Of a stretch of DNA of 7,235 nt, positions 1 to 6,139 are shown one piece after another. The stretch's first letter is position 1, and every line of letters starts with the position of its first letter. Source of the stretch: Candidatus Zixiibacteriota bacterium. GTDB taxonomy: Bacteria; Zixibacteria; MSB-5A5; GN15; FEB-12. The notes below the pieces were generated by a model. The model was not told where the DNA came from. It was given only the letters and a program-made list of their open reading frames with translations, and did no database searches. The stretch spans positions 1-7,235 of the forward strand of contig JAUXBO010000118.1 of assembly GCA_030619345.1 (NCBI GenBank), in the 5' to 3' direction. A program made the translations under genes and the position numbers.

Positions 1-1
1 A

Positions 2-337
2 TCTGGAGTATTGAATTCCTATGAGAAACTTGGGACAGTTGAGACGTTGCAAAGTTTCCTTCTCCCAATTATACTAACATTGCTATTTCTACCCCTCGTT
101 TATTGCCTCGTATTATTTTCGTTATATGAACGGGTATTCATTCCATTGAAAATCGGTTGTGAAAAGAGTGTTAGGCTGAAGAATTACGCAAGAATTCGAA
201 TTGTATTGCTCTGCCGATTCAGCCTGAAGAAAATTTCTATGTTGTCAAAGAAGATCGGTTGGCAGTTGTCCCAAATTGAAACCACTGAAGATGTGGACAG
301 AATTTTGAAAGTGCGAGAAGTTACAGTAGCAGATTAG
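2..337 (+). CDS. 3' end of an unrecognised membrane protein (5' partial)
   Basis: The reading frame is open from the left edge to a TAG stop, giving about 111 visible residues, so the true start almost certainly lies outside the window. The TTG at position 11 is a poor start: the only purine-rich stretch (GGAG, 5-8) is two bases away. The visible part opens with a short polar stretch, then a long hydrophobic segment rich in Leu, Ile, Phe and Val (about 25-28 residues, from FLLPIILTLL to the YERVFI boundary) that should be one transmembrane helix. A basic tail with many Lys and Arg follows, which by the positive-inside rule would be cytoplasmic. The end is a mixed charged region closing in VTVAD. 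I recognise no family. Base composition is AT-rich (116 G+C in the first 300 bases by hand count), lower than the ZIP and sigma genes further right. Confidence 0.55.
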   Translation, partial: SGVLNSYEKLGTVETLQSFLLPIILTLLFLPLVYCLVLFSLYERVFIPLKIGCEKSVRLKNYARIRIVLLCRFSLKKISMLSKKIGWQLSQIETTEDVDRILKVREVTVAD

Positions 338-361
338 TGAACCTCTCAGGATAAGCCATTT

Positions 362-375
362 GGAGAAGGCTCTCC
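362..375. other. Small hairpin between converging genes
   Basis: GGAGA and TCTCC form a perfect 5-bp stem around the loop AGGC, 24 nt after the stop of the left-edge gene. No T-run follows on either strand, so it is a weak candidate for a transcript end at best. The rest of 338-445 shows no gene. Confidence 0.25.
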
Positions 376-438
376 TATCTACACCGATATGTGTTTTGGT
401 ACTCGATCTGCGAGAAAATCTGCTACTCCATCCACGGT

Positions 439-458
439 GGAGGGTCTAGTCTCCCTCC
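439..458. other. Inverted repeat spanning the stop codon of the 146-aa gene
   Basis: GGAGGG (439-444) and CCCTCC (453-458) form a perfect 6-bp stem with an 8-nt loop. The TAG stop of the minus-strand gene (448-446) sits in the loop. A second overlapping stem, CTCCA (426-430) with TGGAG (438-442), lies just beyond it. On the minus strand the region is followed only by a short TTTT some 20 nt further on, so it is not a canonical rho-independent terminator. It may still end or stabilise the peptidase-operon transcript. Confidence 0.3.
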
Positions 459-886
459 CAAGTCATTTTCAACATCTGTATGATATTCTCAATATCCGTC
501 AAAGACTGTACTTCGCCGGTAAAGGGCAAGACAGTGTCCTTTGACTTCGTCGCGCCTCCAAATCGCTTAAGTGAGTTGACTTTTAAATGGACTCGACGAA
601 TTCTCGGGATCACGGCAAGGACGACGTACTGTCGTCCCCTTGGAGGTGGGATTTGGATATGCAATCCAGGTTTGGACCCATAGCCGCCCACGCAGTGGAT
701 GTTGTAATCGCCTAATTTGACAATAGATGACATCAATCTATTTAGGATATCACTTTGTAACGGCTTCTTTTCAGTCAGTGCGCTGAGAAGCTCATTGAGG
801 TTTCTTCGATTAAACTCTGATGATGTATCAAATCTAACGACCTTTGTCCAAACATCGTTACGATTTTTTTGCTCATGTCTCTCCAT
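446..886 (-). CDS. Hypothetical 146-aa protein, second gene of the peptidase operon
   Basis: I chose the ATG at 886 (protein begins MERHEQKNRN). It lies 10 nt after the TAA of the upstream peptidase gene, and an AAGAG ribosome-site-like sequence overlaps that stop about 7 nt before the start. An open frame upstream to 1045 merely shadows the peptidase's C-terminus. The protein is soluble, with no signal peptide or membrane segment. It starts with a charged, probably helical half (DILNRLMSSIVKLG). A Gly/Pro-rich turn (GGYGSKPGLHIQIPPPRG) follows, then a strand-rich part (YVVLAVIPRIRRVHLKVN), ending in a helix (LTDIENIIQMLKMTWEGD). The order strand, then HLKV, then terminal helix faintly recalls the DUF5655-type C-terminal domain, but I cannot assign it. 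Composition is AT-richer than the peptidase gene (one 60-base stretch at 721-780 is 35% G+C). Translational coupling to the peptidase is likely; a functional link is unproven. Confidence 0.6.
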   Translation of the reverse strand: MERHEQKNRNDVWTKVVRFDTSSEFNRRNLNELLSALTEKKPLQSDILNRLMSSIVKLGDYNIHCVGGYGSKPGLHIQIPPPRGRQYVVLAVIPRIRRVHLKVNSLKRFGGATKSKDTVLPFTGEVQSLTDIENIIQMLKMTWEGD

Positions 887-896
887 ATCAAAACTC

Positions 897-3008
897 TTAC
901 AATTCCAGCCGCAGGAGAGAGTCAGAAACCGGCCACTGACCTTTGCCGATATTGCGGCCGCCTTTGAACACAAGATACGAATACTTCCCATAATGCGGCA
1001 GAAGTTGTCCGACACGTGGCAAGGAGGCAGCATCGCCTGAGACAATGATCATGCACTTATCGAATCCCAACCAGTTCTGAGCCGTTAGCACAAAGGTGTG
1101 TCCTTCGTGAGGGTACGGTGACCCATCTACAAAGAGAGTGTCACCCGCAATCAGAAAAAGATCGGTGAGGTAATCTGGAATAGAACCGGGGTTCAGAATT
1201 ATCGGAGCGGTCGTATCATCCGGTATTCCTAAGTCAGCAAGGCTGACCGGTTCGATTGTCGCGCCGGTCATATTTTCGCCAAACTGAAGAAAGGCCGATG
1301 CCATTTCGGCTGACAATTCCCCGGATGCAAAGAGGTTTCTTTCTTTTCCGGTCACACCGGAGACAATCGGTTCGATCTCACTGTCATACAGTTTGCGGAA
1401 GATATGATAATCGGGGTCGACGGCGAGATTTGTGAAAGAGTCTGAAATACTCATGCTTATCTCGCACTCAGCGACCGACAGGTGAACGGTTGTATCAAAG
1501 CTGCCTTCGGAACCCTCAAATTGTAACGGTATATCGAGTGAATATAAGTTGTCGGACGGCTGAGTGAGGCTGAGAGTAACAATGCGGCAGTCGTCTTCGA
1601 GTTCGCTTTGGCGTATCTTCAGCCCGATTACCGGTGCGCCGGGGCGGTCGATCCACTCGGGAATTATAAACGACAGATCACAGTTGCATCTATTTTCATA
1701 GGCCGCTATCCATTCTTCCCATGAGATTTTCTGGCCGATATGATTCCGATAGACATCTTTCCATGCCCCAAAGAAAGCTTCCTCACCAATTGTCTCATGA
1801 ATCAGATGCCAGACCATCATCGCCTTGCCGTAGCCGATAGTTCGTGTTTTGGGACTGGTACGGGAGGTAAACTCGCGGATGGGGAAATCATTCCCCTCGC
1901 TTACATAGCTCATGTACTGTTTGAGAATATTTTTGCGATAATCACGCGCGGCGTCTTCGGACTGCATCAGTTTATACCGATAGTCAGCTCCATAGACGGT
2001 GGCAGGCTCACACCAATTTCCGCGATCGTAATCAACGTAGACGGAGTTCCCCCACCAGTTATGCAGGACCTCGTGACCAAGCGAAGTTGACTTAATAAAC
2101 GGCAGGCGGATTATCTGTTGTCCCAGCAGTGTCCAGGCGGGCATGCCGTAGCCGGTGGGGAAGAAGTTCTCGGCGACCGTGAATCGTTCGTAGGGATAGG
2201 GACCGATCAGTTCGCTGTACATTTTGATATAGTTGACCGTCGCCTCAAGGTAACCGTCGATCAGGGAAGTGTCTTCCTCAAAGAAATAGCAGGCAACCTC
2301 TATGTCACCAACCATCTCGGATTTAGTCACAAAAGGCGCGGCGAAGAACATAAGGCCGTCGGACTCAAACGGATTTTTCCATGACTGTATTTTTCTGCTG
2401 GCGCGAATTTCAGCTAAAGTACGGTTGCCGTCGGCAACTGATTCCCATTCAGCGGGGATGTCAGTTGTAATCGTGAAGGTGGCAGATTCCTCAAGCCCCT
2501 GCGCATAGTAATATGCTCCGGGACTCAGATATGCACCCTTTTCAAGAATAGTGCCAGTGATCTCGCGACCTACGTTTTCGTTGGAGAAGCGAATATTCTC
2601 GGTTTCCTCGTAGAACTGTGCTTGAAACTCCAATTCAAACTGAAATTCCCCGGCACCAGGCGAATGGAATGAGACGACTGCCACTTCCGTTTCCGGTTCC
2701 AGGTTGGCAATTAGATCGTTCTGATCTTTGCTGAGTGAATCGGTTCCGGGCAGGATGTATATCTCAGTTTCGATTTTATTGCCATCAATTGTCAGTAGAA
2801 GATTCTCTGCTTGGGAATTAATGAGGAAAGAGTTTGCGCCAGCTGACAATTCAACCGTCCCCCGGTCGACGATTGCAGCCCGGTGATTTTCTACATCGAG
2901 CTCTACAAATATATCGTGTGACAAAAACGATGCTCCAGCCTGATCGCTGCTGCACGCACTGGCGTAAGCTATAGAGAGCAATAAAATCAACCTGATCATA
3001 ATCTTCAT
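897..3008 (-). CDS. M1-like (gluzincin) zinc metallopeptidase, lipoprotein
   Basis: The 703-aa protein starts at the ATG at 3008 because a perfect AAAGGAG site lies 9 nt upstream and a lipoprotein signal follows at once. The frame stays open to 3179, but that stretch shows no signal. Residues 1-19 are a basic start, a hydrophobic core and the lipobox ASAC with Cys19, so the protein should be lipid-anchored outside the cytoplasm. Residues about 30-250 form a beta-rich N-terminal domain. The catalytic region holds HEVLH (312-316) with the following NWWGN, and Glu334 as the probable third zinc ligand. Tyr393 in GYGKAMMVWHL matches the catalytic Tyr of M1 enzymes. The GXMEN substrate motif is replaced by TGYGMPAWTLLG (285-296), as I recall from a branch of bacterial M1-like proteins. 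A further 240 residues follow, including VDPDYHIFRKL and a terminal LPHYGKYSYLVF segment. The likely role is cleavage of extracytoplasmic peptides. Oddities are 17 rather than 18 residues between the HExxH end and the Glu, and Pro rather than Gly after that Glu. Confidence 0.88.
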   Translation of the reverse strand: MKIMIRLILLLSIAYASACSSDQAGASFLSHDIFVELDVENHRAAIVDRGTVELSAGANSFLINSQAENLLLTIDGNKIETEIYILPGTDSLSKDQNDLIANLEPETEVAVVSFHSPGAGEFQFELEFQAQFYEETENIRFSNENVGREITGTILEKGAYLSPGAYYYAQGLEESATFTITTDIPAEWESVADGNRTLAEIRASRKIQSWKNPFESDGLMFFAAPFVTKSEMVGDIEVACYFFEEDTSLIDGYLEATVNYIKMYSELIGPYPYERFTVAENFFPTGYGMPAWTLLGQQIIRLPFIKSTSLGHEVLHNWWGNSVYVDYDRGNWCEPATVYGADYRYKLMQSEDAARDYRKNILKQYMSYVSEGNDFPIREFTSRTSPKTRTIGYGKAMMVWHLIHETIGEEAFFGAWKDVYRNHIGQKISWEEWIAAYENRCNCDLSFIIPEWIDRPGAPVIGLKIRQSELEDDCRIVTLSLTQPSDNLYSLDIPLQFEGSEGSFDTTVHLSVAECEISMSISDSFTNLAVDPDYHIFRKLYDSEIEPIVSGVTGKERNLFASGELSAEMASAFLQFGENMTGATIEPVSLADLGIPDDTTAPIILNPGSIPDYLTDLFLIAGDTLFVDGSPYPHEGHTFVLTAQNWLGFDKCMIIVSGDAASLPRVGQLLPHYGKYSYLVFKGGRNIGKGQWPVSDSLLRLEL

Positions 3009-3017
3009 CACCGGATT

Positions 3018-3024
3018 CTCCTTT
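3018..3024 (-). promoter_or_regulatory. Ribosome binding site that sets the peptidase start
   Basis: On the minus strand AAAGGAG stands 9 nt before the ATG at 3008. It fixes the start there rather than at the upstream in-frame ATG at 3179, whose extra 57 residues would bury the lipoprotein signal. Confidence 0.8.
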
Positions 3025-3104
3025 GTTTTTGAGTAACAGTACAAAATAGAGAAAAAAATCCGGTCTTGCGCAAGTTCATTTTCACCCGATTTCAAAAAGA
3101 TTAG

Positions 3105-3110
3105 ATTATA
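3105..3110 (-). promoter_or_regulatory. Candidate -10 box for the peptidase operon
   Basis: A perfect TATAAT is read on the minus strand, which would place the transcript start about 90 nt before the ATG at 3008. No good -35 match exists at 16-18 nt (AACTCT or ACTCTG only), so the promoter is weak, activator-dependent or wrongly called. Confidence 0.35.
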
Positions 3111-3111
3111 G

Positions 3112-3141
3112 TTGATAGACACTGCTACAGAGTTCTTTATA
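3112..3141 (+). promoter_or_regulatory. Candidate sigma-70-type promoter for the ZIP gene
   Basis: TTGATA (3112-3117) is followed after 18 nt by TTTATA (3136-3141). An overlapping TATATT begins at 3138. Transcription would start near 3148, about 35 nt before the ATG. The -35 box lies one base from the opposing TATAAT at 3105-3110, so the two divergent promoters would overlap and could compete or share an operator. Confidence 0.38.
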
Positions 3142-3182
3142 TTGGTAATAAAATTGGTCATTATTAAAGAGGACTCCATTAC

Positions 3183-4001
3183 ATGGAATTCCCGTTATGG
3201 TTTACAGAAATGAGCCCTATCATGCAGGCACTGGTGGGGACCCTGTTCACCTGGGCGCTTACGGCGCTGGGAGCAGCGGCGGTATTTCTGGCTCGACACC
3301 CAAGTCGAAAACTGATGGATATTATGCTCGGATTTGCAGCAGGAGTGATGATAGCAGCAAGTTTTTGGTCGCTTCTGGCCCCGGCCATTGAGATGTCCGA
3401 GAACGGCCCATTGCCTTCTTATGTCCCGGCTCTGATCGGATTTCTTCTGGGTGCGGGTTTTTTACGCCTGGTTGATATGTTTTTGCCGCATTTGCACTTA
3501 AATCTACCGATTGAGAAAGCTGAGGGTGTCAAGACAAGCTGGCAGCGTTCTATTCTACTGGTTTCGGCCATCACGCTGCACAATATCCCCGAAGGTCTCG
3601 CGGTTGGTGTGGCATTTGGAGCAGTGGCGGTTGGATTGCCCGAAGCTAGTCTTGGGGCAGCTGTGGCTTTGGCTATCGGTATCGGGATACAGAATTTTCC
3701 GGAAGGTCTGGCGGTATCAATGCCGCTGAGGCGTGAAGGCCTCTCGCGCGGAAAGTGCTTCTGGTACGGGCAATTGTCCGGCGTAGTTGAGCCAATGGCG
3801 GGTGTGCTGGGTGCGGCGCTGGTTATAATTGCTCGGCCGATTCTTCCTTATGCTCTTGCCTTTGCGGCGGGCGCTATGATATTCGTTGTCGTTGAGGAAT
3901 TGATTCCTGAATCTCAGACAGGTGGAAATTCCGATGCCGGAACGATGGGGGCGATTCTTGGCTTTGCAGTCATGATGACGCTTGATGTAGCCCTCGGTTA
4001 G
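3183..4001 (+). CDS. ZIP-family divalent metal transporter (GufA/ZupT-like)
   Basis: The 272-aa inner-membrane protein has the usual length of bacterial ZIP carriers. Its start at 3183 is supported by AAAGAGGA (3166-3173) 9 nt upstream. About eight hydrophobic segments can be drawn. Metal-site signatures are clear: His133-Asn134 with Pro136-Glu137 in HNIPEG of the fourth helix, Gln170-Asn171 with Pro173-Glu174 in QNFPEG of the fifth, and Glu203-Pro204 in GVVEPMAG of the next. These match the binuclear metal centre described for BbZIP. EELIPES (238-244) and the terminal MMTLDVALG are typical of the GufA branch. A short HLHLN stretch (103-107) lies in the loop after the third helix, a common place for metal-capturing histidines. 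The role is import of Zn2+ or related divalent ions into the cytoplasm; exact selectivity cannot be read from sequence. It is divergent from the zinc-peptidase operon and convergent with the anti-sigma gene. Confidence 0.92.
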   Translation: MEFPLWFTEMSPIMQALVGTLFTWALTALGAAAVFLARHPSRKLMDIMLGFAAGVMIAASFWSLLAPAIEMSENGPLPSYVPALIGFLLGAGFLRLVDMFLPHLHLNLPIEKAEGVKTSWQRSILLVSAITLHNIPEGLAVGVAFGAVAVGLPEASLGAAVALAIGIGIQNFPEGLAVSMPLRREGLSRGKCFWYGQLSGVVEPMAGVLGAALVIIARPILPYALAFAAGAMIFVVVEELIPESQTGGNSDAGTMGAILGFAVMMTLDVALG

Positions 4002-4017
4002 TAACGATTCTAGGACT

Positions 4018-4053
4018 AAACAAAAAGCCCGATCTCAGTTGAGGTCGAGCTTT
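4018..4053 (-). terminator. Rho-independent terminator of the sigma/anti-sigma operon, possibly bidirectional
   Basis: AAAGC, a C/A mismatch, and CGATCTC (4024-4036) pair with GAGGTCG, A and GCTTT (4041-4053) around the 4-nt loop 4037-4040, with one G-T wobble. Read on the minus strand the stem runs into TTTTTGTTT (4026-4018), a good U-tract 24 nt past the anti-sigma stop at 4077. On the plus strand only TTT follows, so ending of the ZIP transcript here is plausible but weaker. Confidence 0.75.
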
Positions 4054-4076
4054 GAGTCCATCTTTCGTGGGAAATT

Positions 4077-5465
4077 CTACCTGACTTGGGCCATGCTAAT
4101 CGAGTGATAGTACTCACCGATCTCAATCTTGCAGATTTGCCGCCAACTCCAGACCCGTTTTCCTTCCTCATTGCGAGCATCATACATTATTTTGTGTCCA
4201 CCCGCAGCCATAACACCGTCGACAAGCGTTCTCACAGGTTCGCTGTTGTGGTTGTAAATGGTCAGTTTCACATGGGCTGTTTCAGGTAATCCAAATACTA
4301 TCATTGTGAGCGTGTCGAACGGATTGGGCTCATTCTGATTTAGGTACATGCCCGATGCGAGACTGGTGGTTTCCAATCCCTGATCGGACGGATTACAGTT
4401 GGTTGTCGTCACGTATGGTGTCCCGGTATCGTCATATGTGATCATGTAAAACCATCCAACTTTCTCTAACTGCTTTTCCATTTTGGCCCAGTTCTGAAAG
4501 TCTATATCATGATCTACCCCAAAGCTATCGGTTACGGTATAGGCCGTAGCGTGGTCGGTACTATCAAATGTCCATGAGGTCTTGGTCCAGCCGAGCCTGG
4601 CAATGGGAGGATTATGGAGCGTTTGCTTGTAGCCACCGTTGGGAAGTCTCTCAACTTCGTTTCGCATTTCGGTCGAGTCCGCATCAGAGTGGAACCACTG
4701 AGTCCAGGTGACGGGGGAGTTTTCTGTCAGCGAATCAAGAATGATAGTCACTTTTGCATCAATAAGGCTATCGACTCCGTGTTCAATTGTCCAACGTCCA
4801 TCGGCCACAGTTGTCTTGGAAGTAGATCGAGTGATTAGCTTGCCGGTCTGTTTGTCGGTATAGCTGTCTTTAGAGCGGACATGCAGATCGGGGAGTGATC
4901 GAAAGAGGGCCGCAGCCGTCTGGGCTTCTTCAGCCGTCTTCAGTCCACTTACTACTACCACGCACTTAGGGTTACATTCCTGAATGTCCACTATGGCATC
5001 CGGTAAACCAACCGCACTTAACAACTCTGAGATGGCACCGGATGATATCATCTCTTGATCAACACCGGCTACAGCCAGTTCATAGCCGAATTCATCTTCA
5101 AATTGGAACGGAATTATAATAGCCGCGATGACAATAGCGGCTACTGCAATTACCGACAACCCGACTCGTGGGCGTCTTTTTATAGATTCTGCTATTTTTG
5201 ACATAATCTGTATCTCCCGACTCTGTCCCCGTTGCTCCCTGTTTTTGACATCCACGCCAGAGCGCAAAGAATCGAAACTAAGTGGTTCGGTTTTGGCAGC
5301 CGAACTAATTAGCTCCAGGTCCTCGGCAATCAGGTTCTGCGCTTTGGCCAGTGCTGCGCACCGGGTACAGTTACGGAGATGATCCAGAACAGCCTCTTCA
5401 CAAGTGGCCCCAGGGTCCCTAAGTGATTGATTGTTTAATCGCTGTTGCGCTTCGTGACAACGCAT
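4077..5465 (-). CDS. Membrane zinc-finger anti-sigma factor with FlgD-like C-terminal domain
   Basis: This 462-aa protein starts at the ATG at 5465, with GAGGA 6 nt upstream inside the end of the sigma gene. Residues 1-40 are a ZAS/zf-HC2 anti-sigma domain: Cys3, then His29, Cys33 and Cys36 in HLRNCTRC, which would bind zinc and hold the sigma factor. After a linker of about 60 residues, a basic KRRPR precedes one transmembrane helix (101-120), putting the rest outside the inner membrane. Residues 125-200 look like a beta-alpha-beta unit containing the cysteine pair CNPKC (164-168). Residues 205-350 are beta-rich, with many Trp, Thr and Asp, and unrecognised. Residues 373-462 match the FlgD-like Ig or Por-type sorting fold: NEPNPF (378-383), LTIYN, VRTLVDG, YDARNEEGKRV and the closing KIEIGEYYHS. 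The usual SGVY-type motif before KIEIG is replaced by WSWRQ (439-443). It is translationally coupled to the sigma gene. The anti-sigma call is strong; the sensed signal is unknown. Confidence 0.85.
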   Translation of the reverse strand: MRCHEAQQRLNNQSLRDPGATCEEAVLDHLRNCTRCAALAKAQNLIAEDLELISSAAKTEPLSFDSLRSGVDVKNREQRGQSREIQIMSKIAESIKRRPRVGLSVIAVAAIVIAAIIIPFQFEDEFGYELAVAGVDQEMISSGAISELLSAVGLPDAIVDIQECNPKCVVVVSGLKTAEEAQTAAALFRSLPDLHVRSKDSYTDKQTGKLITRSTSKTTVADGRWTIEHGVDSLIDAKVTIILDSLTENSPVTWTQWFHSDADSTEMRNEVERLPNGGYKQTLHNPPIARLGWTKTSWTFDSTDHATAYTVTDSFGVDHDIDFQNWAKMEKQLEKVGWFYMITYDDTGTPYVTTTNCNPSDQGLETTSLASGMYLNQNEPNPFDTLTMIVFGLPETAHVKLTIYNHNSEPVRTLVDGVMAAGGHKIMYDARNEEGKRVWSWRQICKIEIGEYYHSISMAQVR

Positions 5466-6013
5466 ATACTGTCCTCATCTCCGGTTAGTGACTTCTTGTT
5501 GGCTCCGGTGACATCTCTCAAATGTCGCTCCAGAGCAGATTTAGATTTCTTGCGTGCGCGAGATAACCTGGCCTTGACGGCGCTGACTGACTGTCCGGAC
5601 ATCTCAGCCAGGTCCGCTACCGGCCACCCCTCGGCCTCAAACAAAATCAGTAGAGCGCGATCTTCGGCACTGAGCGGTTTGAATGCAATCTCGAGATTTC
5701 TTCTGGCCATGACCTGCCGCTCTACATTTCCCTGCGACGGGATATTGTCATGTACCGGTCCCAGCGGCAGGAATCTCCGCCACCAGCGGTCGGACAGCCG
5801 GTTGCGGTAGCAGTTTACGATGATTCGGTACAGCCATTGCCGAAAGGAGCCGTGATCACGTAATTGCTCAAATCGGGTCAGCGCTCGAAAGATCGCATCC
5901 TGATAGAGGTCGTCGCCGTCGTCGCGGCTGCCTGTGAGCTTTCTGCAGAAGGCCGAGGCGGCAGCGTGTTCAGGCTTGACCAGATTCCAGAACTGGTCGT
6001 TGTTATCGCGCAT
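5435..6013 (-). CDS. ECF (sigma-70 family) RNA polymerase sigma factor
   Basis: At 192 aa this is the usual ECF size, with only regions 2 and 4. Region 2 covers about residues 12-75: DGDDLYQDAIFRAL (32-45) matches the core-binding/-10 helix, and FRQWLYRIIVNCYRNR follows it. The linker (76-111) is short. Region 4 covers about 112-163: LSAEDRALLILFEAEGW, then the helix-turn-helix in VADLAEMSGQSVSAVKARLSRAR. A charged tail of about 28 residues follows, and its coding sequence overlaps the anti-sigma gene by 31 nt, tying translation of the two. The start at 6013 is bounded by an in-frame TAG directly before it. The Shine-Dalgarno is weak: TGAGG lies far upstream, which may keep expression low. 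I saw no GGAAC-type autoregulated ECF promoter upstream. It directs RNA polymerase to a small regulon when the anti-sigma factor releases it. Confidence 0.93.
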   Translation of the reverse strand: MRDNNDQFWNLVKPEHAAASAFCRKLTGSRDDGDDLYQDAIFRALTRFEQLRDHGSFRQWLYRIIVNCYRNRLSDRWWRRFLPLGPVHDNIPSQGNVERQVMARRNLEIAFKPLSAEDRALLILFEAEGWPVADLAEMSGQSVSAVKARLSRARKKSKSALERHLRDVTGANKKSLTGDEDSICVVTKRNSD

Positions 6014-6085
6014 CTAATACTAAGACAGCCTCAATAGTTGATCGGTGACACTATTTTTATCCAATATAGAGAGATCTTTGTTTTA

Positions 6086-6115
6086 TTTACACCTCATAAT
6101 GGGAATCGTTATATT
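6086..6115 (+). promoter_or_regulatory. Candidate promoter of the SGNH-like gene
   Basis: TTTACA (6086-6091) and TATATT (6110-6115), separated by 18 nt, each match the sigma-70 consensus at five of six bases. Transcription would start near 6122, just before the GAGGGA ribosome site and 18 nt or so before the ATG at 6140. This fits the chosen start and argues against the longer frame from 6038. Confidence 0.42.
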
Positions 6116-6127
6116 TGGGCCGAAAAC

Positions 6128-6133
6128 GAGGGA
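6128..6133 (+). promoter_or_regulatory. Ribosome binding site that sets the SGNH-like start
   Basis: GAGGGA lies 6 nt before the ATG at 6140. The frame is open from 6038, but only the 6140 start has this site and places a basic-then-hydrophobic N-terminus at the beginning of the protein. Confidence 0.7.
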
Positions 6134-6139
6134 TATGGA

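Noticed and set aside
11..337. TTG at 11 as a true start of the left-edge gene
   Set aside because: The frame is open to the window edge and the nearby GGAG is only 2 nt from the TTG, so the gene is more likely truncated by the window.
480..1040. Plus-strand open frames at 480-683 and 717-1040
   Set aside because: They lie opposite the 146-aa gene and the end of the peptidase, have no ribosome site and no recognisable protein pattern.
887..1045. Longer start of the 146-aa gene at 1045
   Set aside because: The extra 53 residues overlap the end of the peptidase gene in another frame, and the ATG at 886 fits operon spacing and an AAGAG site.
3009..3179. 57-residue N-terminal extension of the peptidase from an upstream in-frame ATG at 3179
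   Set aside because: It lacks a ribosome site, would place the lipoprotein signal in the interior, and overlaps the promoter region; the 3008 start has a perfect AAAGGAG site.
3009..3182. A Zur/Fur-type operator between the peptidase and ZIP genes
   Set aside because: I looked for a metal-regulator palindrome and saw no clear inverted repeat of suitable length.
6014..6085. An autoregulatory ECF promoter (GGAAC then GTC) upstream of the sigma gene
   Set aside because: No convincing match at either spacing; only a TATATT with a poor -35 is visible on the minus strand.
6038..6139. 34-residue extension of the SGNH-like protein
   Set aside because: It would precede the signal anchor, has no ribosome site and spans the likely promoter.
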